In this document: positions 13,233-23,836 of the stretch, in pieces
How positions within the stretch are numbered: the stretch's first letter is position 1
Layout of the letters: every line of letters starts with the position of its first letter
DNA from: Lytechinus variegatus
Lineage: Eukaryota; Echinodermata; Echinoidea; Temnopleuroida; Toxopneustidae
Direction: 5' to 3'
DNA length: 64,000 nucleotides
NCBI RefSeq assembly: GCF_018143015.1
Contig: NC_054755.1
Location: 14,735,778-14,799,777, forward strand
Notes under the pieces: generated by a model
What the model was told of the DNA's origin: nothing
Databases searched by the model: none
The model's input: the letters and a program-made list of their open reading frames with translations, nothing else
Made by a program: the position numbers and the translations under genes

Positions 13233-13466
13233 CACTGTAAAAATTGCGGTGTTAAAACTGACACCAGTTGGTGTTGATAGAGGACCACGCCCTGAGGTGT
13301 TAAAATTACACCCTAGAGATTAAATAAAGAGTGTAAATGTAACAACAAAAGGTGTTGTAATAACACCTATAGGTGTAAAACTAACACCACCAATTTAACA
13401 CCGGTGTAAAATAATTGGTGTGGTCCTCTATGTATACCGGTTAACACCACAGTTTTTGCTGTGTGT
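13233..13466. mobile_element. GGTGTTAACACC-rich MITE, copy 2
   Basis: Left terminal ACTGTAAAAATTGCGGTGTT mirrors the right terminal, whose inverse reads ACAGCAAAAACTGTGGTGTT. A second mirrored pair, GTTGATAGAGGACCAC and GTGGTCCTCTATG, lies inside. About 234 bp, non-coding. Confidence 0.75.
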
Positions 13467-13489
13467 AAAATATTATTCAAACTTTTAAA

Positions 13490-13660
13490 ATCAGCAGTGT
13501 GAAAATATTTTCACTCTGTGGACACATCGACAGTGTGACTGTCTACAGCGTGTTCACATGGTCGACTACGTGAATTATGATCCACACTAATGCTCCGTGA
13601 TTTCACAGTGTGTTGCACACTGGGAACCCACTGTCATGACTGTAGGACACTGTTCTTTCC
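13490..13660. repeat. CACTGTG-rich repeat family, copy 2
   Basis: Contains TATTTTCACTCTGTGGACAC, related to ATTTTTACACTGTGGACACC of the copy near 3610, and ends in CACTGTG-type words. The boundaries are approximate. Confidence 0.45.
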
Positions 13661-15050
13661 AGTTATAATCTGGTTCGTCCTGTACTCATTATAATCAATT
13701 TAAGTGCAACCTTTAATCAAACCATGAGTAGGTCCATGATCAAACTGTGAGATCATTGTGACATAGATCCACTGACGACAGATCTATTAATTCCCAAACT
13801 TTTATTTACCTTGTAAACAGACATGGTATACCGTAAAACACTCTAAATAGTTTGTTATCAACATATTCACACCATTTAGTGAGCAATATAAGTGTCCACC
13901 CGAATGATTCTCATAAACCTCACACCTAAACCTATATAACCACCTATAAATGAGAATGCCTTTATAGACTACTGGTCTTTGCTTTGTAAGAAAAATCGTC
14001 CTTCAGTTAGTATTAATTTGAGTTTCCAAACGTTGTGACTTTTTTCATTCATATTTTCTTTGATCTTGTTGAAATAACTATCACATTAGCATATTTAACA
14101 TGACAACGTTCACGTTTGAGAATATAGAATCGTGATATGTATGTGAAATAGTTGATTTAGGAAAGGTACGTTCTGCACATTTAAGAAGAATGTCTCATTA
14201 TTTTCTTTGATCTCATTTTATTCGCAATTCTACACTTATTTGTTCTAAGAATTAAATTTTGATCCATTTCATTTTTAATTATGTAAATTTAAAGTTTGTA
14301 TCCAGAATAAGGTAACTTTTAAATTTCAAAAGCCAGGACCCTTTTCCACTAATAAAAGTAATTAAAAAAACACAGATTAAAATTCCCTCCCAAAAATAAT
14401 AAACACATGAAAATTATATATAAACACCAGTAAAACTTTCTTCAGACAAGAATGTTTGAGTGATAGGCCTATTCAAATTCCGCCCCGATTTTTTTTTCTT
14501 CCAAAATCCTGTCGTATACAAAAACGTAAAATGACCATCAGTCCTAATTGTGATTTTGGCACGGTGACCCCCCCACACACACGCGCGCACACTTTCGAAA
14601 CCGGTCCGCGGTACCTGGCTTATATAAATATCTTTTAATTTTTATTAAGCCGCAATTATCAATGTTCATGTAACATCAGTGCTTAACATTACTGTTATAT
14701 TGCCCCATAAAGATGATAAACCAGTATGCATCAGATCACACAGAGCTCTGTTTAAATAGCTTACTGTGGTCACGTCATAGATGATTCCGTGAATTTATAA
14801 ACAGCTTTCAGCTCAAACCAACTTGAAAATCACAATGAGAGAGAGCGATATTGTAGGTACATTATTCAATTTGATGAATGGTTGCATTTAATGGCCTACA
14901 TTCTCTGTGCAGCTGATTCCCTCATAGACGGTCTTCAATCTTCAACGCTAGGTAGGGAAGCTTTTCTGCTTTAGCCAGTTAGAAAATGTGTATCTCGTTG
15001 ACAAGCGTTTTCCGTGATAGTGCGAATATGGCGCCTGGTATGCTTCATTT
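13661..15050. other. No gene recognised
   Basis: AT-rich. A degenerate C-run repeat of the family seen at 30042-30187 can be recognised near 14480-14615 from the shared TACAAAAACGTAAAATGACC block. I see nothing else. Confidence 0.45.
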
Positions 15051-15059
15051 TCTTTTTTT

Positions 15060-15290
15060 TGTAATTGTTGTTGTAATAGCTGATTTGTATAGCGCCTTTT
15101 GAGGATACAAAGCGCATCTATTGCTACTTCGGATTTAGCTCGAGAAACATCTCTATCAGCAATGCTCAATTTAATAGTACATGAAAGAAATTAATCCGAA
15201 TTCTACCAATTGATTTCACCTGGGTGGAGTGCAGCACAATATGCGTTGTTAAGTATCTTGCCGGAGGATAGTGATTAAAGCATCTGATAT
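15060..15290 (-). mobile_element. Headless SINE fragment
   Basis: TATAGCGCCTTTTGAGGATAC and CACCTGGGTGGAGTGCAGCA match the body of the SINE at 19205-19516 in the same order. The tRNA-like head is missing. Confidence 0.55.
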
Positions 15291-15953
15291 TCAAAGTATG
15301 TAGAATGCTAAATTGCTGCATGGTACGTATTGTTCCTGAATACTATGGACGAACACTTTCCCTGACCCATGGTTCATTAGTTACGACAGCGATGCCATCG
15401 CCGAAGGGCTTTGTACTTAACAATGCTAGCGTGTTTTCACCATCGCGACTGCGACGGATACTACAACATAGAAAGTCTATTGAAAATGTCTGTAAATCAC
15501 GATGAACAGCTGAGAGGTATAAGAAAAAAAAAATGGTGAACCGGGGTAGCTGCCGATCGTCGTACGTAACTGAGCTGACGAAAACTTGCAAATGTCTCAT
15601 TTGTCCCGAGTCCAAGACGATATTGCTGGTTTTGATCAACCGATTTTCGACCAAAATTGCTTTGTGATGAACTTCAAGGGCTTTTGACAATATATTTTCT
15701 ATGTTGTAGAATTCATTCCCGTCGTGATTGCAGAAATTCTCATCATCACAATTCGACTGACACATGAATGAGGGGATAAATACCGTTTTGAAAGATGAAA
15801 AAGAAAAGAATTCAATTTTGAAACATTGGCAAATTTAAGATTTCTTGTGAAGCAGTGTGATTTTCGGTATACATAAGCTGGACTCACCTATACACGGACA
15901 GACGACATACCATTAAGTATTAATCATATGTTTCATCTCTTTATATTTTTTAG

Positions 15954-16052
15954 ATGAAGTGATAGTTATCATCATGACAAATCTTGTACTCAACCAAAAC
16001 AGAAACCGTTCTTTGAGGTAGACGTAGAGAACGTCACAAGAGTCTGTTCAAG
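15954..16052 (+). other. Candidate 5' UTR exon part of the cholinesterase gene
   Basis: A pyrimidine-rich tract ending TATTTTTTAG at 15953 is a good acceptor, so an exon could begin at 15954 and run into the start codon at 16053. It would contain two tiny upstream frames: ATG AAG TGA at 15954, and a 15-codon frame from 15974 to TAG at 16021. The first upstream exon and the promoter are not identified. Confidence 0.4.
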
Positions 16053-17405
16053 ATGTCTCGGATGGCTCTAGTGTGGTTCGCTGCTGCAAGTAGCTGCATC
16101 TTTCTGCTCTCCATCGGATCAATTTGCGCATCAAACTCAGATTCGAACCTCGTTGTCGAGACAACATCCGGAAAGGTCCGAGGTGCGAGAAAGAACATTC
16201 TTAGCAAAGAAGTAATTACCTACCTTGGTATACCATATGGTGAAGCTCCAACCGGAAGTAGACGTTTTAAGAAGTCTACGAACAAGACCCGTTGGGACGG
16301 TATTTTTGACGCGTCCCGCTATGGTTATGCTTGCTACCAAGTGGTGGATACTACATACCCTGGATTTCCCGGAGCGGAGATGTGGAACCCAAATGTCAAT
16401 ATGAGCGAAGACTGCCTGAATCTAAACATCTGGGTACCAGCAGACAGACAGAATGAATCCTTACCGGTAATGGTGTGGATATTCGGCGGAGGTTTCTTCG
16501 CCGGTTCTGCATCGCTTGATGTATACAACGGAGAGGTGTTAAGTACGACTGAAAATGTTATTGTAGTAACGATAAATTATCGCGTTGCAAATCTTGGGTT
16601 CTTAGCTTTGGGTGGGTCTGATAATATTCCTGGAAATGCAGGGCTGTTTGATCAGGCTTTGGCCATCTCCTGGATCCACAACAACATCGCTTCTTTTGGA
16701 GGCGATGTATCGCGGTTGACGTTGTTTGGAGAAAGCGCAGGAGCAGTGAGCACCAACTTACACATGTTCTCACCAATGACCAAAGACCTTTTTACGCGTG
16801 TTATTCTGCAAAGTGGCTCTTCGTTCGCTCCTTGGGGTGTCATCACAGCAGAGGAGGCATTGCGTAGAGGTTTACTCCTTGCTGAAGGAACTGGTTGCTA
16901 CACCCCTAACGGGATGCAACCCACTCGTGAAGATATCACAGATATCATAAACTGCCTGCAAAGGGTCCCACCTGAAATCCTCATCGAGAATGAATTTGTT
17001 GTGTCTGGTACTTACATCTTTCCTTTCGTACCGGTAGTTGATGGTGAGTTCCTGACAGAGACACCGACGGCTGCAAAAATTACAGGAAGCTTCAAGGAAG
17101 CAGATGTCCTCCTTGGAACGAACACCAACGAAGGATCATTCTTTATGGTATATGACCTCCCGGGCTATTACGACAAGGACACGGAGAGCCTGATTAACAG
17201 AACTCAATTCTTTGAGCTGATTCCTCGACTTTTGCCTGAAATGAACGAGTTTGGTCGAGACGCCATCGCATTTCAGTACACGGATTGGCTTGATCCTGAC
17301 AACCCAGCCTTACTGAGGGATGCCACGGAGCTGTATGTTGGCGATTACAATATCATTTGTCCGGTTCACGATTTCGGAAGGTTTCATGCAAGCTCGGGTA
17401 ACAAG
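16053..17405 (+). CDS. ACHE: Cholinesterase exon 1 (residues 1-451)
   Basis: Large first coding exon, phase 0 at its end (AACAAG then GTAATA). It encodes the signal peptide, oxyanion loop, choline-binding Trp, nucleophile and acid. The frame continues 52 codons into the intron before a stop, but that extension has no family similarity and would lack the catalytic His. Confidence 0.95.
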
Positions 17406-18851
17406 GTAATACTATTAGTATTTTTTCCGCGACGAAACTCCCCTCGAATTGCAACCTGTATGAAAATAAAGTCAGAAAGGGAGGAACGAAGTGTAGGGGC
17501 AAATACATGTAGTAAGAACATAGATCAGGGCTCATTTGTTTTGAATAAAATATTGAATCCTTGATGAAAAATTTCAGCAGCGTAGTTACTAACAATATTA
17601 ATGATAAGACGAACAAAATTGCCCAAGTTTTGCCAGCGTTTGCCGCTGTCCGAATGCTATGATTTTAATAATTTCAATTCTTGATATACGAACTGCTTTT
17701 TGTTAACAACCTAAAATAATTTGTCAAAGATAATTGGAATTCTTGGTATTTTCTTTTACCGATTTTATCCAGGTCTACGCATATCACTTTGACCAGCGAG
17801 CAGCCAACAATATGTGGGGTGATTGGATGGGCGTTATGCATGGGGACGAGATCGCTTTTGCCTTCGGTCAGCCTCTTCGGCCAGGCCTCGGGTTTTCCGA
17901 AGGTGACCAAAGATTGAGTGAGAAGATGATGACTCTTTGGGCTAACTTCGCAAAGACAGGGTAAGACGTTTGAAATATAATTCACGAGACATCGTAAAAT
18001 AAAGAGTTATTTGTATTCAGTTAATTCTTAATCTTGTAAGTATATGCAAGAGACTAGGGATACATAGAATGGAGACCCACTACCTAATGTGAAAGGAAGT
18101 ACAGGCAAAAAATAATATGTAGTCAACTTTAATGAGCAAGACGGTGGAATTCCCATTGAGATTTATTTTGAAAAAAGAGTCATTGATAATTTACCCTTGT
18201 TTTTTGTTTTAATTTAACGAGCAAGACGCTGAAAATCCCATTGAGATCTAATATGAAAATTGAGTCATTGATAATTTAACCATCAGTAATTGAGATACCG
18301 TTTTACACGGGGACCATGAACATTTACATTAACATTGTTTTTGAACCTAAACAAATCATATTTTAAAGTAAAACAAACAAAAATCACTTGCAAAACACTG
18401 CTTGTCGAAATAACGCAGCACCCCCCCCCCCTGAAAAAAATATTGGGGTGTTCTATTATCGTGGGCACCCCCACTACCCAGGGTCATGTCAGTATTAGTA
18501 TTTCAGTGTTCGGATAGTCCCTCAACCAATTACAAACATGTCGCCGTCTAATTGGCTTGTTTGAATGAATAATGCAGTCTGTGTAATGCTTTTAGTGTCC
18601 GGTTTTGATCATTATGTCGTCGGGAAGATGGATTAGGGAATGGGGGAGAACCCCTATGTAATATTACAAATACATTTTTAGGACTACAAGCAGGGTTTTT
18701 TTATATTTTTTACTTCGTCTTTTCATTAATATGACTGCTTCTGACGCTGGACCATCTTCATAATATACAGGCCCACTGTTGTAAATAATCAATTACAACA
18801 GAATGCAAGCGCGAGCTGAAAAGAATTGATTCAGCATTCAAAGACGAAGTA

Positions 18852-18888
<37 letters not shown>

Positions 18889-21800
18889 TACATGTTGATA
18901 TCATGCATTTCGTTATTTCATTGATATATAAACTGGGTTCTAAAAGAAACTGCTCAAACATTTACAAAGGCACTGCACAAATTCCACTCGAACAAAATGA
19001 ACAATATTTTTGCACAGAATAGCTTCAATAATTCTTTACCAGGCACATAATTAAGAGATAGGTCCAAACGCAGAGAGGTGGTAGCCCCTCACATCAATCG
19101 TTTAGAATCTAAAATCACAAAATTACAAAAGAAAGACCAAGGAAACTGAAATGGGACAAACTTCTCAGTTTATTGCACATTCCTGTACGGGGATGTTTAA
19201 ATGATTGGCTCAATCAAAAATAATAATAATAATGGTGGCTACTTATATAGCGCACAGGTCCACCTTTCGGTGCTCATGGCGCTTTAAAAAGGCACTGCTA
19301 TTATTATTACCCCGGCTAAGCTAGGCAACCGATTAAGGCGCACACAGCTTTTTGAGGAATTACTTCCTGCCGGTACCCATTTACATCACCTGGGTCGAGT
19401 GCAGCACACAGTGGATGAATTTCTTGCTGAAGGAAATTACGCCATGGCTGGGATTTGAACCCACGACCCTCTGTTTCAAAGTCCGAAAACTAATCCACTG
19501 GGCCACAACGCTCCAAAAAGAAGCTATAGGAAGTTAACATCAAAATTTAAAATGACTGGAACAATGACGCAGGTACACACAGGCCGGGTCCCTCTTAGCA
19601 TGTCTCGGTAAGCGTATGTGAGATACAAAAAAAACCGAACGGAAAGGGTTAACGTAACGATTTGTAATAATTTGTTTAATATTATGTGAAAAGGATAACA
19701 TTTCGCTCGCTCGCGACTTTTTACAAATTTCCCCATACATCCCACTCACAATATTGTGCCAGTCAATTAATGTATGGCTCCCTACAACTACGCTACTGTT
19801 GCAAAGAGAACTGGAGAAAAATTATGTATTCATTGTCTGGTTTCGACTTTTAATTTAATTGACTCGTTGTCACAGCAACCCGAATGGAGCGGAAGAGAGT
19901 GACGACATCCCGGCTGAAGATGATAAATGGTTATTGTTTGATCAGGACAATCAGAATGTGTATCTACTGAAGGATACCACAGTGGACCACGCAAAAACGT
20001 ACACATGGGACCGAGCTAACTACTGTGCGTTCTGGTCGGAGTATGTCCCGTTTCTCAACACACAGACAGGTTAGTGACTATAGTAGGGCACTTATGAGTA
20101 ATTTATACCCCAAATCGCTCACGTGTCAAAGCTCATCAAAAGAAAAAAAATCATCAAAAATCAATCCCTCGATGATTTCGTCCAAAATCACCGACATTTA
20201 TCACAATGAACTGTCCAAAAACATGGGCGGATCCACTTTTGGCGAAGGGGGGGGGGGTGGGCGTACTGCCGAGCGGCGCACATATTTTTGCACTTCACCG
20301 GCGCCATAAAAATGTTGAAAAGGGGTAAAGTCTTTGCTGGGGATAGTCTTTCCTTTGCGATTGCTGACATTATATCAATGCATAATTTCTTTAAGCGGCG
20401 CCTTTTCTTTTCTTTCCTTTCCTTTATTTTTATTTTGTTAAGTGGCGCCTTTTCTTTCATTTACTTTTTTTTAGCGCTGCCATCTTTCCCTTCCGCTCCA
20501 CGACCGCTCCAACAACGCTCGGGCGGTGTGACCAGGCCTTTATATATTTTCCATTAATTGATTTAATCAATAGTCATCTGTCAGATCTTTACTCACGCCT
20601 GTCCAGAATGCATTGCGCGCGGATGTATAACTCATGCGTGCCCGTAATGATAAAGACCCAAGGTTTATGGAGTGCCGTTCTTAAAAATATATATGTTCGT
20701 CATTTGACATATATTATGAATACTACAATTGTCAGTACACAAATAATACACGTAAGCGCGTGCATGCAGGGCCAAATAATGAACGATGTGCGAGGAGAGC
20801 CAATGGATATCGCACCGAGGTCCGCAGACCCGAGTGCGGTATATCCATTTGGCGAGTCGAGAATGGAGTTCATTATTCATGTAATGTATGCACACGGATG
20901 CATGCATTGTTTGTTTTATACTACCCCTTCCCCATATGTAACAGAGTTGCCCCGATTGCTTTATTTGATCTAAATTCTGGATAATTGTAGATAATTTTAG
21001 ACCTCGAACTATCCTGCACTCTGACGTCAGGGTGCATGATAGTGCATTTGGTATTACGTCAGAATGCAGGATAGAGCATTTTGGATGCTATAGTGCAATT
21101 CGCTGAATATCATGTGATCCGATTTGGACCAATCAGATAACACAACATGCTTGGGAATTGTATAATTTCAAGAAAATGATTTTCAATGTATTATTGTTTT
21201 AAAAATTCGTTAACGTTTTTGTTATTAATATAAGCAATTCCAATTATTTATGAACATTTAGTTTCTGTTATAGTTGTTATTATTCATAATAAGGAAAAAC
21301 AAATCATATATGAATAATAATATTTCGAAAATCATTATTCAAGTACTGAAATAGCGAAAAAGGATTTTCAATGTATTGTTTTTAAAATTCGTTAACGTTG
21401 TTTTTAATATAAGCCATTTTAATTATTCATAAACAATTATTCAGTTTGTATTAGTTGTTAGTATTCATAATAAGGAAAAAAATCATTTATGAATAATAAT
21501 ATTTCGAAAATCATTACACAAGTACTGAAATAGCGAAAAGTGACAACAATTTCAACATAAAGATTACTTAAATGATACTTTAACTTACGGGTTACGATTC
21601 CATGTTCTTTGCAGTTCTAAACTTTACATTCTCTGTTTTTCTGATAACATTGTACAAAACAAAATAGAATTGTATGGAGATTTTACAGCAAACATAATTT
21701 TCCACGTAAATAAAGCTCGGCAAAGAAATTATGCCTTATTAACAAGTTTGATCGACAAAATTGTAAATTTTTTCCTTTTTCTATTAGAGTTTGCTTTCAA

Positions 21801-23742
21801 TTTCATAGTTTTTACTAAAATTTCCATCATTTAATTTTTTTCGCCTGAAAAGTGCGTGCAACTTTCGAAATTTCGTGAAATTTTCGCATTTTTTGTTTCG
21901 CGCAAAACTTGCAAATAACATGTATTAATTACAATGAAACATAAGCATCAAAATGAAAACAACTTCAATATAGGCTGAGTGCATCATGTATGATATGATT
22001 TAGGGAAGGCATACACTTGATATAGATGACGTCACCATATTTTAATCATCAAAATTGGTGTACGTGGTGGTATTGGGATTCCCAGTATTTGTAATTATAG
22101 AATACTCTGACTAGACAGTTGTTTATACGACGTGGATAACGTCTCATGACAAATGATCTCCCCCTCTCTCTCTCCCTCCTTCCTTCTCTCTGTCAGTTTC
22201 TCTCCTCTCCCCCTCTCTTTCTCTCATTTCATTCTTCGTCGTTCTCCCTTTCTCTCCCCATCTCTCTCTCCCTCCCCTCTCTTTCTTTTATCCCCTCTAA
22301 CATGCCTATCTTTCTCTCCTTTTCTTGCATTGCTGGTTATTGTTCTTTTCTTTATCATCCCATTTTCCTCGTTCTCATTTTATCTCCCTCACTCATCAGT
22401 TTCTCCCTCAAACGTATGTGATGTTTTATACATCCCCCCTTCTTCTCCTGTTTACTCTTTCTCCCTCTTTCCATTCCTTTATCTATTTCTCCCATTTATC
22501 TCCTTGTCATTACAGCTTTCTATCGTCGCCCAAGACTTCACCGCTATCTCTTATTTTCACTCTTTCACCCCTCTCTTCCCTCCCTATTCTCCTGCTTCCT
22601 CCCTCTTTAAATTTCTTTCTTTATTTCCCCCCTTTATCTCTTTGTCATTGCCACTTTCTATCGCCCAAGACCCCCCCCCCCCCGCTTACTCTTATTTTCC
22701 CTCTTCCACCCTCTCTCTCGCTCTCTTTCTTTTTCTCTCACACACACACGCTATCTTTTCCTTTTTTTATTGTTTAACCTATCCTTGTATGGTATGTCGT
22801 TGAGTGGAAGAGGAGAGTGAGGGTGATGTTTAGAAGAGTCCACTTATAGGACCCTGGGCGTCTCCTTAACACTATCTCAACAACTATGTGAGCAGTGCAA
22901 CTCATCCCAGATGCACTGGGGCATTCATTGTCGAGTACCCTTTATTTTTTATTGCTTTCTCGACATTGCCTGAAACGAGAGGCCCCCACGGCGGATGGTG
23001 TCAGAACGAGAAGTGCCCCTCCCATGGGGAAAAGGTCAACCACACCACACAGTTATATGTGGAGGAGGGGGGGGGGGTCTTTCGTCCTATTTAATTCTAT
23101 TGGGGTGATTTTATGTAAATGTGGGTGAGGGTGGGTGCATTTGTATGTGCGTGAGAGGGATGCGTGTCTTTGGGTGTCGTTGGATAATGGTTAGAGAGGG
23201 TGTTGATGGATGTGTTTATAATATGTGCGCGTGTGAGGGGTGCGTGTGGGTCAATGTGAATGTAAGTGAATGTGTGTGTAAACTGTATATGTGTTTGGGA
23301 TGAGGGTAGGTGGAATGGGTGTATATGGCGAGTGTGATGGTGTGTGTGTGAGCGATGTGAATGTGTAATTGTGTATGGGTGGGAAGGATTGGGTGTGCCT
23401 GGGTGCGCAACTATGCGTGTTGGTGTGCGTATGTCAGGAAGTCACGCAGAAACTTCCTCTTGGACAGCTAACATTTATGTCTGTCGTAACATATTACGAT
23501 TCGCAACAGTTGAAATCAAGAAATCAATCGCAAAAAAAAATCAAGAAATGTAATGATTTTAATCCAATGTACTATTGATTATTGCAGCTAATATTGACGA
23601 GTCAGAGCGGCAGTGGAAGGAGGATTTCTACCAATGGAGCACCAAGTACATGGTGGATTGGAAAGCAGAATTCAACCATTATCTCTACAGCAAGGATTCT
23701 GGGTGCCCCAACGACGCATACTCGGTCAACGAAACCCCATAG
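16053..23742 (+). CDS. ACHE: Acetylcholinesterase-like protein, T-tailed (4 exons, 629 aa)
   Basis: Serine hydrolase expected to hydrolyse acetylcholine outside the cell. Joined exons are 16053-17405, 17773-17960, 19876-20069 and 23588-23742. Residues 1-27 form a likely signal peptide. The catalytic triad is Ser228 in GESAG, Glu360 in TNTNEGSFF and His474 in GVMHGDE. The oxyanion loop is GGGFF at 145-149. The choline-binding Trp (Torpedo Trp84) is Trp111 in EMWNPN, and the Asp72 equivalent is Asp99. Cys94-Cys121, Cys282-Cys301 and Cys436-Cys564 match the three conserved disulfides. Sequons occur at Asn77, Asn116, Asn134 and Asn382. The last exon is a cholinesterase T-peptide (W588, W595, W603, Cys618), which in vertebrates drives tetramers and binds PRAD anchors. 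Length fits the family. The peripheral-site Trp279 is not apparent, so butyrylcholinesterase-like specificity cannot be excluded. Confidence 0.93.
17773..17960 (+). CDS. ACHE: Cholinesterase exon 2 (residues 452-513)
   Basis: Acceptor TTTTATCCAG, donor GGGTAAGA. It carries the catalytic His474 and the conserved WANFAKTG block. It ends with two bases of the Gly514 codon. Confidence 0.95.
18128..18281 (+). repeat. 85-bp direct duplication in cholinesterase intron 2
   Basis: Two tandem copies, each containing GAGCAAGACG, CCCATTGAGAT and GAGTCATTGATAATTTA, with a period of about 85 bp. Confidence 0.8.
18850..18884. repeat. (TA)n microsatellite
   Basis: About 17 TA dinucleotides in cholinesterase intron 2. 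Confidence 0.95.
19205..19516 (-). mobile_element. tRNA-derived SINE in cholinesterase intron 2
   Basis: On the minus strand the head near 19516 reads GGAGCGTTGTGGCCCAGTGG (A-box region) and later GTGGGTTCAAATCCCAGCC (B-box region). The body has CACCCAGGTGATGTAAATGG and GCGCTATATAAGTAGCC, and the tail is an ATT repeat at about 19217-19233. It is antisense to the host gene. Confidence 0.85.
19876..20069 (+). CDS. ACHE: Cholinesterase exon 3 (residues 515-578)
   Basis: Acceptor TTGTCACAG, donor CAGGTTAGTG. It completes the catalytic domain with Cys564 (third disulfide) and the FW-EYVPFLN block. Reading through the donor gives a TAG at once, so an unspliced form would end with TQTG. Confidence 0.95.
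20708..20910. repeat. Imperfect palindrome, about 200 bp
   Basis: Left arm words AATAATGAACGATGTGCG and AGCCAATGGATATCGCAC recur inverted as GTGCGGTATATCCATTTGGC and GGAGTTCATTATTCATG around a centre near 20820. It is a probable MITE in cholinesterase intron 3. Confidence 0.6.
21174..21539 (+). repeat. Tandem duplication, about 183 bp x 2
   Basis: Both units run from GATTTTCAATGTATT through ATTCGTTAACGTT and ATTCATAATAAGGAAAAA to AAGTACTGAAATAGCGAAA, with scattered differences. It lies in cholinesterase intron 3. Confidence 0.85.
22146..22790 (+). repeat. Long pyrimidine-rich tract
   Basis: About 640 bp that is almost entirely C and T on the + strand (CTCTCTCTCCCTC and TTTCTCTC words). The 216-aa Ser/Phe/Pro frame through it is a composition artefact. 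It lies in cholinesterase intron 3, upstream of the tail exon. Confidence 0.9.
23104..23420 (+). repeat. TG-rich tract
   Basis: G/T-rich sequence with many GTGTGTG and GGGTG words follows the pyrimidine tract, so the strand composition flips within 1.3 kb. Confidence 0.85.
23588..23742 (+). CDS. ACHE: Cholinesterase exon 4: T-peptide (residues 580-629)
   Basis: Acceptor GATTATTGCAG, stop TAG at 23740-23742. It starts NIDESERQWK, matching the ERQWK start of vertebrate T exons. Aromatic residues W588, F592, W595, Y599, W603, F607 and Y610 are spaced as in that helix. Cys618 is followed by 11 residues, a longer tail than the three found in vertebrate AChE-T. Confidence 0.93.
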
Positions 23743-23836
23743 TGTAGGTCCATGGTATTGTGAGAAAACGTGTATTTTTTACATAAGTTCAAATATTTTA
23801 TCTGATGTTCAGAGAGTCATTTCTACAATCCCTAGA

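Noticed and set aside
15343..15765. 140-aa minus-strand frame upstream of the cholinesterase
   Set aside because: No recognisable domain, no splice partners, and an overlapping frame on the other strand. It could be chance.
16053..17564. 503-aa continuous frame as the complete cholinesterase
   Set aside because: After residue 451 a GT donor follows, and the remaining 52 residues have no family similarity and lack the catalytic His. Spliced exons restore the full domain.
22146..22803. 216-aa and 150-aa Ser/Phe/Pro frames
   Set aside because: Composition artefact of the pyrimidine tract.
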